A DNA stretch of 11,269 bases from positions 1-11,269 of the forward strand of contig CAYMTT010000020.1 of assembly GCA_964393465.1 (NCBI GenBank). Direction: 5' to 3'. The notes beneath the pieces were generated by a model. That model was not told where the DNA came from and ran no database searches. It worked only from the letters and a program-made list of their open reading frames with translations. Each line of letters opens with the position of its first letter. Position 1 is the stretch's first letter. The position numbers and the translations under genes were made by a program. The stretch comes from CAYMTT01 sp964393465 (GTDB taxonomy: Bacteria; Patescibacteriota; Minisyncoccia; Minisyncoccales; MHMH01). Positions 1-6,659 of the stretch are shown piece after piece.

Positions 1-647
1 TAGCTTTTCGATACCGGATTCCAGGAATAGACGACGGATATTGAGCATCCGGCAGTTTCCATCTCCGATATGTCTATTCCTTCTTCTACAGAGGGGGAGA
101 AAAGGTTCCAGCCTTTCTGGAAAGAAACGGGATTGTCAAATTCGTCAGATTCTTCCTCAACTGATTCTGTGGTAGACGGTTGAGAAGTTTCTTTTTCATT
201 ATTACAACCGTAAAGCTCATTTAATTTAGCGATAGTGGTCATACCGACATACCCTGTTCCTTTTGTTAGGTTCCAAAAAGAGAGAACATCCTCTTTATAT
301 TTTTCCTGGAAATTAATAACGGCCTTTAAGGTATTTGTATCAAAATTTCCGCTAATTGTTCCTTGATGAAAACCTTCTTTTTGCAAGGCTTTTTGTAAAG
401 CGGTGACATCGTTTCCGGAATTCCCATAGCTTAAATTGTTCTTAAAATTATAACACCATGCTTGATCATTATCTGTTTCTGTTTGGTCCATTTGATAGAG
501 TTGCTGTTGAAGTTGAGATATTTGCTCCATTAACTGATTTATTCTATTTTTAAGTTCTGAAGCGGTTAATGCGTCTGTTGGATTGGGGAATAAGAATATA
601 GATAAAGATATTAATAAAGAGGTTGTAAGAATTATTTTTTTATTCAT
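1..647 (-). CDS. Secreted protein with coiled coil and peptidoglycan-binding-like domain (partial)
   Basis: 215 codons are visible; the C-terminus lies beyond the left edge. ATG at 647 opens a signal peptide: MNKK, a hydrophobic core to about residue 20, and a probable cleavage after PTDA near residue 26. Residues 30-55 form a Gln-rich coiled coil (NQLMEQISQLQQQL), common just after the signal peptide of Parcubacteria exported proteins. Residues 70-147 resemble a PG_binding_1 repeat (YGNSGNDVTALQKAL, then an AVINFQ core), flanked by Cys65 and Cys148, which could form a disulfide. An acidic Ser/Thr/Glu linker (150-172) leads into a second module starting FQKGWNLFSP, a type often seen in secreted Patescibacteria proteins. 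It probably acts at the cell surface, but the exact role is unknown. There is no Shine-Dalgarno before the ATG. It has its own promoter (698-726). Confidence 0.8.
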   Translation of the reverse strand, partial: MNKKIILTTSLLISLSIFLFPNPTDALTASELKNRINQLMEQISQLQQQLYQMDQTETDNDQAWCYNFKNNLSYGNSGNDVTALQKALQKEGFHQGTISGNFDTNTLKAVINFQEKYKEDVLSFWNLTKGTGYVGMTTIAKLNELYGCNNEKETSQPSTTESVEEESDEFDNPVSFQKGWNLFSPSVEEGIDISEMETAGCSISVVYSWNPVSKS

Positions 648-652
648 ATTTT

Positions 653-669
653 TTGCTGAAAAACAGCAA
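653..669 (-). promoter_or_regulatory. Hairpin in the 5' leader of the secreted-protein gene
   Basis: TTGCTG (653-658) and CAGCAA (664-669) form a perfect 6-bp stem with a 5-base A/T loop. It ends five bases before the start codon at 647, where a Shine-Dalgarno would normally lie. The bases between are only A and T, with no run of T long enough for a convincing terminator. It may affect translation initiation or mRNA stability; this is inference from position alone. Confidence 0.4.
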
Positions 670-697
670 TTAATTATAATATAATTCGACTTTATTA

Positions 698-726
698 ATT
701 ATATATAATAATTTTAATTTTTACAA
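698..726 (-). promoter_or_regulatory. Putative sigma-70-type promoter for the secreted-protein gene
   Basis: On the minus strand TTGTAA (721-726, 4 of 6 to the -35 consensus) is followed by a 17-base spacer and a perfect TATAAT (698-703). The predicted start near 690 gives a leader of roughly 43 bases that includes the 653-669 hairpin. The region is very AT-rich, so a chance match is possible, but spacing and orientation fit the gene. Confidence 0.5.
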
Positions 727-795
727 ACTTATATTTGGAAAAATTAAAGCTGCGTTCTAAAAATTCAGGATAAGAACATATATAATATCTTGGGC

Positions 796-833
796 TAAAA
801 AATAAAAGCGCTTCTTTTTATTAAAGCGCTTTT
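796..833 (-). terminator. Intrinsic terminator of pdxS
   Basis: AAAAGCGCTT (804-813) and AAGCGCTTTT (824-833) form a perfect 10-bp stem with a 10-base loop. On the minus strand the stem is followed by ATTTTTT (797-803). It lies eight bases beyond the pdxS TGA, so the pdxS transcript should end here, with no room for a downstream cotranscribed pdxT. Confidence 0.88.
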
Positions 834-841
834 GGTTTGGA

Positions 842-1717
842 TCAACGGTCAGCCAATCTCTGATCTTTAGGCATGGTTTGGATATCCAGGCCGGGCATAG
901 CTTCGCGCAAGCCAACTGAAACTTCGGCCAAAATTTCCGGATTATCATAATAGGTTACCGCTTTGACAATCGCTTTAGCTCTGGCTTCCGGCTCTTTTGA
1001 CTTAAAAATTCCCGATCCCACAAATACGCCTTCGGCTCCCAACTGCATCATCAAAGCAGCGTCAGCTGGCGTAGCTATACCTCCGGCTGCGTAGTTAACT
1101 ACCGGCAGCTTGCCCAATTCTTTTACTTCCTGAACCAGCTTAAGGGAAATGCCCAGTGCTTTGGCTTCGGAAGTCAATTCATCTTCTGGCATGTTCTGGA
1201 TCTTGCGAATTTCGTCCAGCACTTTTCTCATGTGCCTGACAGCTTCCACCACGTTGCCCGTGCCAGCTTCCCCTTTGGTGCGAATCATGGCAGCTCCCTC
1301 GCCAACGCGGCGCAATGCTTCCCCGAGATCCCGGCAGCCGCAGACGAAAGGAATTTTGAAATCGTGCTTCCAGACGTGATGTTCTTCGTCGGCGGGAGTA
1401 AGTACCTCTGATTCGTCGATATAGTCCACGCCCAGGGCTTCTAGAATCCTGGCTTCCATAAAATGTCCTATGCGACATTTAGCCATCACCGGAATGGATA
1501 CCACTCCCATGATCTGCTTGATAACGGCGGGATCGGCCATCCGGGCCACTCCGCCTGCCGCCCTGATATCCGCTGGCACTCTTTCCAAAGCCATAACGGC
1601 ACAGGCTCCTGCTTCCTCGGCAATCTTGGCTTGCTTCGGCGTAACTACGTCCATAATTACTCCGCCTTTTAGTGTTTGGGCCAATCCTGTCTTTACTTTC
1701 CATGTTCCAATTTCCAT
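842..1717 (-). CDS. pdxS: Pyridoxal 5'-phosphate synthase subunit PdxS
   Basis: 291 aa, close to the usual length of about 294. PdxS is a (beta/alpha)8 barrel that condenses ribose 5-phosphate, glyceraldehyde 3-phosphate and ammonia into PLP in the DXP-independent route. Visible signatures are Asp23 (IMDVV), Lys80 in VMAKCRIGHF, the lysine that first binds the pentose, Lys148 in RTKGEAGTG, the second catalytic lysine, and the phosphate loops AAGGIATPAD and GAEGVFVGSGIF. All key residues are present, so it should be active. The start at 1717 is supported by AAAAGGAG ending eight bases upstream. It has its own promoter (1750-1779) and terminator (796-833). The usual partner pdxT, the glutaminase that supplies ammonia, is not in this window; without it the enzyme would need free ammonia or a pdxT elsewhere. 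Stop codon is TGA. Confidence 0.97.
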   Translation of the reverse strand: MEIGTWKVKTGLAQTLKGGVIMDVVTPKQAKIAEEAGACAVMALERVPADIRAAGGVARMADPAVIKQIMGVVSIPVMAKCRIGHFMEARILEALGVDYIDESEVLTPADEEHHVWKHDFKIPFVCGCRDLGEALRRVGEGAAMIRTKGEAGTGNVVEAVRHMRKVLDEIRKIQNMPEDELTSEAKALGISLKLVQEVKELGKLPVVNYAAGGIATPADAALMMQLGAEGVFVGSGIFKSKEPEARAKAIVKAVTYYDNPEILAEVSVGLREAMPGLDIQTMPKDQRLADR

Positions 1718-1749
1718 TTCTCCATCTCCTTTTTAATGTACTCTGGGAT

Positions 1750-1779
1750 ATAATACAATGTAAACCGAATCTATGTCAA
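1750..1779 (-). promoter_or_regulatory. Promoter of pdxS
   Basis: On the minus strand a perfect TTGACA (1774-1779) is followed by an 18-base spacer and TATTAT (1750-1755, 5 of 6). The predicted transcription start is about 25 bases before the pdxS ATG, leaving room for the Shine-Dalgarno. It is back to back with the rightward promoter; the two -35 boxes are 16 bases apart. Confidence 0.75.
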
Positions 1780-1795
1780 CATCGGGAACAAAGTA

Positions 1796-1824
1796 TTGAC
1801 AGATTGTTTATTTTAATATATACT
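1796..1824 (+). promoter_or_regulatory. Promoter of the DEAD-box helicase-typA unit
   Basis: A perfect TTGACA (1796-1801), a 17-base spacer and TATACT (1819-1824, 5 of 6). Transcription should start near 1831, giving a leader of about 105 bases before the ATG at 1936. The leader is long for such a genome and contains the hairpin at 1869-1888. Confidence 0.78.
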
Positions 1825-1868
1825 TGAAAAGTAATTGAATCTCATAGCTTATCTCAAAAGGATCTACG

Positions 1869-1888
1869 AGACCAACCGGTCTTTTTTT
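1869..1888 (+). terminator. Terminator-like hairpin in the helicase leader (possible attenuator)
   Basis: AGACC (1869-1873), a four-base AACC loop and GGTCT (1878-1882) form a 5-bp stem running directly into seven T (1882-1888). The layout is that of an intrinsic terminator, although the stem is short. It lies about 40 bases after the predicted transcription start and 47 bases before the helicase ATG. It could therefore act as an attenuator or as the 3' end of a short leader RNA of about 55-60 bases. No convincing alternative antiterminator stem was found by eye. Confidence 0.5.
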
Positions 1889-1935
1889 GTTGCCTTGATT
1901 GCGCAGACAGATAACAGCCGGCTCTTACAGAAATT

Positions 1936-3153
1936 ATGGCAATGAGAAGTTTCAACAGCAGAAAACCAAGAAAACCCTTGTTTCAATCTCACTATCGGGG
2001 ACCGGGTCATTTTGGTTTGGGCAAAAGAAAGCAGATTGTAAGGCATCAAAAAACAATAAACCCGGCCAGGTTTGTTAACAAGGCGATTCGAGGCGAAGAA
2101 GCCGAAGTTTATCTTCCCAAACATCGATTTGAGGACTTTAAGATCGACCGCCGCCTGGCAAGGGCTGCAGAGGTCAGGGGCTATTCGGCTCCAATGCCCA
2201 TTCAAGACCAAATTATTCCCCTCATTGTCGAAGGTTTTGATGTTGTTGGGATAGCGGATACGGGTACCGGCAAAACAGCCGCTTTCCTTTTACCGCTTAT
2301 TAACAAGATCCTACGCTATCAAAGAGAAAAGATTTTAATTATTGCCCCAACCAGAGAGCTCGCAATTCAAATTGATACAGAGTTCAAGCAATTTACCAGG
2401 GGAATGAGAATCTTTTCTGTTTGCTGCGTAGGAGGCGTGAGCATAGGCAGGCAGATATCGGATCTTCGCAGAAATCACAACTTGATAGTTGGTACGCCAG
2501 GGAGGATAAAAGACCTCATGGCGAGAAGGATGATAAACCTGTCTTCGTTCAACAGCGCTGTTTTGGATGAAGCGGACAGGATGTTTGACATGGGGTTTAT
2601 CAAGGATACCCGCTGGATAATGAACCAATTGCCCAAAGCGCGCCAGACGCTCTTTTTCTCGGCCACTATCTCATACGACATAGAAAAGATTATCAGGGAA
2701 TTTACCAATAATCCCGTCAGGGTTTCCCTTAAAACCAGGGATACCTCAAAAAACGTTGAACAGGACGTCATCCGGGTGGAAGGCGGAAGGAGTAAACTGG
2801 ACATCCTCAACGAGCTTATGAGGCGGGAGGAATTCAACAAGGTTCTGATCTTCGGGAGGACAAAGCGAGGGGTGGAGAAGCTCTCGAGAATGCTTCGCGG
2901 CAGCGGCTTCAAAGCAGAATCTATCCACGGAAACAAGAACAACGCTCAGCGCCAAAAAGCGCTCGGCATGTTCAAGGATAACCGCATCAAAATATTGGTG
3001 GCTACCGACGTAGCCGCAAGAGGCATTGATGTCGCTGATATCAGCCACGTCATCAATTACGATGTTCCTGCAACCTACAATGACTATATTCACCGCATCG
3101 GGCGTACCGGCCGGTGCGACAAGAAGGGAATGGCTCTCACCTTCGTCGATTAA
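1936..3153 (+). CDS. DEAD-box ATP-dependent RNA helicase
   Basis: 405 aa. Unwinds or remodels RNA using ATP, probably in ribosome assembly or mRNA turnover. A basic N-terminal tail (1-60, rich in Arg, Lys, His) could bind RNA. The core motifs are in order: Phe65 and Gln90 of the Q motif, motif I ADTGTGKT (108-114), Ia PTRELA (138-143), TPGR (187-190), DEAD (211-214), SAT (242-244), ATDVAARGID (356-365) and HRIGRTGR (386-393). The protein stops 12 residues after motif VI at GMALTFVD, shorter than typical family members, which continue through a last helix and often a C-terminal tail. The ATG at 1936 is the first start after an in-frame TAA at 1912; no clear Shine-Dalgarno precedes it. typA follows after 25 bases, so the two are probably cotranscribed. 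Closest in style to RhlE-type helicases, but no specific symbol is justified. Confidence 0.95.
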   Translation: MAMRSFNSRKPRKPLFQSHYRGPGHFGLGKRKQIVRHQKTINPARFVNKAIRGEEAEVYLPKHRFEDFKIDRRLARAAEVRGYSAPMPIQDQIIPLIVEGFDVVGIADTGTGKTAAFLLPLINKILRYQREKILIIAPTRELAIQIDTEFKQFTRGMRIFSVCCVGGVSIGRQISDLRRNHNLIVGTPGRIKDLMARRMINLSSFNSAVLDEADRMFDMGFIKDTRWIMNQLPKARQTLFFSATISYDIEKIIREFTNNPVRVSLKTRDTSKNVEQDVIRVEGGRSKLDILNELMRREEFNKVLIFGRTKRGVEKLSRMLRGSGFKAESIHGNKNNAQRQKALGMFKDNRIKILVATDVAARGIDVADISHVINYDVPATYNDYIHRIGRTGRCDKKGMALTFVD

Positions 3154-3178
3154 CAACAGCAGATATTAATCGAAGAAA

Positions 3179-4972
3179 ATGGAAATAAGAAATATAGCCA
3201 TTATCGCTCACGTAGACCATGGGAAAACCATGCTTACCGATGCCATATTGCGGCAGATGGGTTTTGCCGATAGCGAAACGAGCATGGATTCGAACGCGCT
3301 GGAAAAAGAGCGCGGCATCACGATTTATTCCAAAAATGCCGCGGTAATATGCAAGGGGACCAAGATAAACATAGTGGATACTCCGGGCCATACCGATTTT
3401 GGTTCCGAGGTGGAGAGAGTCCTCCGTTCCATCGATTCCGTGCTGCTGCTGGTAGACGCCCAGGAAGGCCCCATGCCCCACACTCGCTTCGTTTTGAAAA
3501 AGTCCTTGGAACTGGGATTGCGCCCGATACTTATAATCAACAAGATAGACAAGGCGGCAGCCGATCCGAATCGCGTGTACAATGAAGTGTTCGATTTGTT
3601 CGCAGAACTCGGGGCGTCAGAAGAACAACTAAACTTCCCCGTTATTTACGCCGTCGCCAAAGACGGGGTCGCAAAACATAATCTCACAGACAAGGCGACA
3701 GACATTATGCCCGTGCTGGATACCGTCTTGGACTACGTTCCCGCCGCTTCGACGGACAACGACGAGCCCTTCAGGGCCCAGCCCTTCAATTTAGCTTACG
3801 ACAATTTCCTGGGCAGGCTGGCCATCATCAGGGTATACAGCGGAAGCGTTAATGTCGGCGATATCGTTTACGTCAAGAACGGCTCCAAGGGAAGTGTCAG
3901 CCACCGGGTGACGAAGCTGTTTACGTTCGAGGGCATTGCCAGGAAGGAAGCGGAAAGTGTCGGAGCCGGGGACGTAGCCATGATAGCCGGCCTCCCGGAC
4001 GTTTTCATCGGGGACACTCTGGCCAAGTCTCCGGACGAGAAATTATTGGAGGGAATTTCCATAGACGAGCCGACCATAAAGCTCGCTTTTTTGGTAAACG
4101 ATTCTCCGTTCGCCGGCCGCGAAGGAAAATTCTTAACGAGCAGGCAAATCAGGGAGCGCCTGGAAAAAGAGCTTGAGGTAAACGTAGGGCTAAAGATAGA
4201 CTTCAATTCTCAGTCTGGGGAAAGCTTTACCGTTTACGGCAGAGGCGAGCTGCACATAGCCGTTCTCCTGGAGAATATGCGCCGGGAAGGGTATGAGCTC
4301 CAGGTGTCCATGCCCCAGGTTATTATGAAAGAAATTGACGGCAAGGACTGCGAGCCTTTCGAGGAAATCGTAGTTGAAGTGGCCCAGGAGTTCCAGGGGA
4401 TAGTCATCGAGAAGCTGAGCTTGAGAGGAGCCAAGCTGATGCAGATGGAGCTGAAGGGAAGCCATTGCTTCATGATATTTGAGGGCCCGAGCCGCGGCTT
4501 ATTCGGCTACCGCAACCAATTCGTTATAGACACGAAGGGAAACGGTATTTTAGCCAGCCGGTTTATCGAATACAGGCCTTATGCTGGCAAGATTTCCCAC
4601 AGGAAAGCAGGCTCGATGATTTCCGGATTTACCGGCAAAACATTGGCCTATGCGCTTGATAACCTGCAAGAAAGAGGGACCTTGTACGTGGGGGCGAATA
4701 CCGAAGTTTACGAGGGAATGGTGATCGGAGATACGACAAAAGGGGATCAAATGACGGTAAATCCCATAAAGGGAAAGCATCTCACCAATACGCGCGCAGC
4801 CGGCTCGGACGACGCCATTAATTTGACTCCTCCGAGGATTATAACCATTGAAAGCGGGCTGGAATTAATAGATAAGGACGAGTATCTGGAAATAACGCCA
4901 AAAAGCGCGAGGATAAGGAAGAAGCATCTTAAGGAAACGGATCGCGCGAAGGCCAGAAGAGATCGACCCTAA
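3179..4972 (+). CDS. typA: Ribosome-binding translational GTPase TypA/BipA
   Basis: 597 aa, near the usual 605-615. An EF-G-like GTPase that binds the ribosome and aids assembly of the large subunit, especially under cold or stress. The GTPase domain shows G1 AHVDHGKT (10-17), switch I RGITI (45-49), G3 DTPGH (67-71) and G4 NKID (121-124). The G5-type motif reads YAVAKDG, where YASAKNG is more usual. The TypA hallmarks follow: GRGELHIAVLLENMRREGYE, the EF-G-like GPSRGLFGYRNQF, and the C-terminal signature KGKHLTNTRAAGSDDAINL with LEITPKSARIRKK. The start is the first in-frame ATG after the helicase stop; the weak GAAG before it suggests coupling with the upstream gene. The neighbouring RNA helicase fits a shared role in ribosome biogenesis. 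The stop codon sits in the loop of the terminator hairpin. Confidence 0.96.
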   Translation: MEIRNIAIIAHVDHGKTMLTDAILRQMGFADSETSMDSNALEKERGITIYSKNAAVICKGTKINIVDTPGHTDFGSEVERVLRSIDSVLLLVDAQEGPMPHTRFVLKKSLELGLRPILIINKIDKAAADPNRVYNEVFDLFAELGASEEQLNFPVIYAVAKDGVAKHNLTDKATDIMPVLDTVLDYVPAASTDNDEPFRAQPFNLAYDNFLGRLAIIRVYSGSVNVGDIVYVKNGSKGSVSHRVTKLFTFEGIARKEAESVGAGDVAMIAGLPDVFIGDTLAKSPDEKLLEGISIDEPTIKLAFLVNDSPFAGREGKFLTSRQIRERLEKELEVNVGLKIDFNSQSGESFTVYGRGELHIAVLLENMRREGYELQVSMPQVIMKEIDGKDCEPFEEIVVEVAQEFQGIVIEKLSLRGAKLMQMELKGSHCFMIFEGPSRGLFGYRNQFVIDTKGNGILASRFIEYRPYAGKISHRKAGSMISGFTGKTLAYALDNLQERGTLYVGANTEVYEGMVIGDTTKGDQMTVNPIKGKHLTNTRAAGSDDAINLTPPRIITIESGLELIDKDEYLEITPKSARIRKKHLKETDRAKARRDRP

Positions 4973-4988
4973 ACGGGCCGATTTTTTT
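4961..4988 (+). terminator. Intrinsic terminator overlapping the typA stop codon
   Basis: ATCGACCC (4962-4969) pairs with GGGCCGAT (4975-4982) around a TAAAC loop, with one internal A-C mismatch, followed by T through 4988. The TAA stop codon (4970-4972) is the first part of the loop. A ribosome finishing typA would cover the 5' arm. Confidence 0.75.
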
Positions 4989-5044
4989 AGGGATTGTTGT
5001 GAGCTCGACAAAACGGTCCAAAAGTGACAGAATGAAGGAATAAT

Positions 5045-5893
5045 ATGGCAAACTATCTAAATAAAATTTTCTATAAAGACTCCAGAAAAATGTCAGAATT
5101 ACCAAGAAATTCTGTGCATTTAATAGTCACTAGCCCTCCTTATTTTAATATTAAAGATTATTCCTTAGATGGATATCAAAGAGAGAGAACACACAGAAAA
5201 ACGAAGGGGCAGATCGGAGACATACAAAGTTATGAAAGTTATATCAATGAAATGCTTAAAATATGGAGGCAATGTGAGCGAGTTTTAAAGCCGAATGGTA
5301 AATTAGTAATTAATACGCCCTTAATGCCTATTTTAAAGAGGAAACTTAATACTCATTATAATAGGCATATTTTTGATATTAATAGCGATATTCAAAATTC
5401 GATATTAAATAATAGCACAAAATTATATTTATTAGATGTTTACATTTGGAATAGAACGAATCCAGGTAAAAGATTAATGTTCGGTAGTTATCCATATCCC
5501 AGGAATTTTTATGCCCAGAATACTATTGAATTTATCACAGCCTATGTGAAAGATGGTATTCCCGACAACAATATTTCTTCAGTCCTCAGAAAACAAAGCA
5601 AATTAAATGCAAAAGAGTGGTTAAAATATACTAAACAAATTTGGAATATTCCGACCGTAAATAGGGGCGATTTAGCATTTGGAGAGCACTCGGCAATTAT
5701 GCCCGAAGAGATAGTTAGGAGGTGTATTAAGTTATTTACATTCAAGGGTGATACGGTTCTAGATCCCTTTACGGGGTCGGGTACTACATTGAAAGTAGCA
5801 AAGGAGATGGGTAGAAATTTTATCGGCTACGAAATTTCAAAAGGTTACAAAAAAATCATAAATAAAAAACTAAGTAATGTTAAAGATAAATAA
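5045..5893 (+). CDS. DNA methyltransferase with SPPY motif (N4-cytosine/N6-adenine type)
   Basis: 282 aa. Transfers a methyl group from S-adenosylmethionine to an exocyclic amino group in DNA, protecting the host from the endonuclease two genes downstream. The catalytic motif IV SPPY is at residues 30-33 (VTSPPYFNIKDYS) and the SAM-binding motif I is near the C-terminus, LDPFTGSGTT (239-248). This order is that of the beta class of amino-methyltransferases. The segment between (about 90-215) should contain the target-recognition region. SPPY, unlike DPPY, is most often found in N4-cytosine enzymes, so m4C is the better guess, but some SPPY proteins make m6A. The start has a good Shine-Dalgarno, AAGGA (5035-5039), five bases before the ATG. 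The next gene overlaps its end by 17 bases. Codon usage is much more AT-biased than in typA. Confidence 0.9.
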   Translation: MANYLNKIFYKDSRKMSELPRNSVHLIVTSPPYFNIKDYSLDGYQRERTHRKTKGQIGDIQSYESYINEMLKIWRQCERVLKPNGKLVINTPLMPILKRKLNTHYNRHIFDINSDIQNSILNNSTKLYLLDVYIWNRTNPGKRLMFGSYPYPRNFYAQNTIEFITAYVKDGIPDNNISSVLRKQSKLNAKEWLKYTKQIWNIPTVNRGDLAFGEHSAIMPEEIVRRCIKLFTFKGDTVLDPFTGSGTTLKVAKEMGRNFIGYEISKGYKKIINKKLSNVKDK

Positions 5894-6659
5894 AATATAT
5901 AATTTGGATTGTTTCAAATTCCTTAAGTTGGTTGGCGCTAATACGGTTGATTTAGCGATTATCGACCCCCCTTATTTTCTTAATAAAGCCACATGGGATA
6001 GTTTTAAATCACATAAGGAATTTTTAAATTTCACTTTTAGATGGATTGATGTATTAATTCCGAAACTTAAACAAAATTCTAGTCTTTATATTTTTAATAC
6101 ACCATATAACTGTATTTTTATAACTAATCATCTTCTGGGTAGGGGTTTAGAATTTCAGAATTGGATTACTTGGGATAAACGGGATGGCTTCGCATCGGCT
6201 AAAAAGAAATATGTTCCCAGACAAGAAACCATTCTTTTTTTTACCAAAGGGAATAATTATACTTTTAATAGTAATAATATTCGGCTACCATATGAATCAA
6301 TTGAAAGAATCAAACATGCCCAAAAATTGGGAATACTTAAAAATAATAAAAGATGGTTTCCTAATCCTAAGGGTAGATTATGTGGTGATGTTTGGCATAT
6401 TTCCAGTGAAAGACATAAGAGTAAAATTAATGGTAAAACCCCTAAATTATTACATCTAACTACGAAACCTCTCGATATGATTGAGAGAATAGTAAAAGCT
6501 AGTAGTAATCCGGGGGACCTTGTTTTGGATTGTTTCGTTGGGAGTGGCACAACAGCTATCGCAGCAAAGAAATTGGGGAGGAATTTTATTTGTTCTGACA
6601 ATAATAAAGATTATGTTAAATTATCAAAAAATAATTTAATTAAGCATGGCAGTAAGTAA
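5877..6659 (+). CDS. DNA adenine-N6 methyltransferase with DPPY motif (MboII M1-like)
   Basis: 260 aa. A beta-class amino-methyltransferase: motif IV DPPY at 30-33 after the usual opening KIYNLDCFKFL, and motif I LDCFVGSGTT at 217-226 with the adjoining AIAAKKLGRNF. DPPY points to N6-methyladenine. The middle (about 100-190), with WDKRDGFASAKKKYVPRQET and later GDVWHISSERHKSKINGKTP, recalls methyltransferases of MboII-like systems; this is from memory and not verified. Two methyltransferases are expected when the recognition site is asymmetric and each strand needs its own enzyme. The ATG lies inside the end of the upstream gene, so translation is probably coupled. The 3' end overlaps the endonuclease gene by 14 bases. 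Confidence 0.9.
   Translation: MLKINKIYNLDCFKFLKLVGANTVDLAIIDPPYFLNKATWDSFKSHKEFLNFTFRWIDVLIPKLKQNSSLYIFNTPYNCIFITNHLLGRGLEFQNWITWDKRDGFASAKKKYVPRQETILFFTKGNNYTFNSNNIRLPYESIERIKHAQKLGILKNNKRWFPNPKGRLCGDVWHISSERHKSKINGKTPKLLHLTTKPLDMIERIVKASSNPGDLVLDCFVGSGTTAIAAKKLGRNFICSDNNKDYVKLSKNNLIKHGSK

Noticed and set aside
842..844. UGA recoded as glycine, as in Gracilibacteria/Absconditabacteria
   Set aside because: pdxS ends at TGA at the expected family length and a terminator follows directly; no gene here needs an internal UGA codon.
757..948. A 63-codon minus-strand reading frame overlapping the end of pdxS
   Set aside because: It runs across the pdxS 3' end and its terminator in a different frame; the pdxS product and hairpin explain the region.
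1149..1736. Plus-strand frames and an alternate minus-strand frame inside pdxS
   Set aside because: They lie within the well-supported pdxS gene and their products look like out-of-frame translation.
1841..1870. CTCATAG (1841-1847) and CTACGAG (1864-1870) as an antiterminator stem competing with the leader hairpin
   Set aside because: The pairing has a central A-C mismatch and only three base pairs on each side, too weak to claim.
3151..3178. Read-through or frameshift extending the DEAD-box helicase past its TAA
   Set aside because: The in-frame continuation quickly overlaps typA in another frame, and a shifted frame stops after five codons; neither resembles a helicase C-terminus.
5005..5033. 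Promoter-like TCGACA, 17-base spacer, CAGAAT before the first methyltransferase
   Set aside because: The -10 match is only 4 of 6, and the predicted start near 5040 would remove the good Shine-Dalgarno at 5035-5039.
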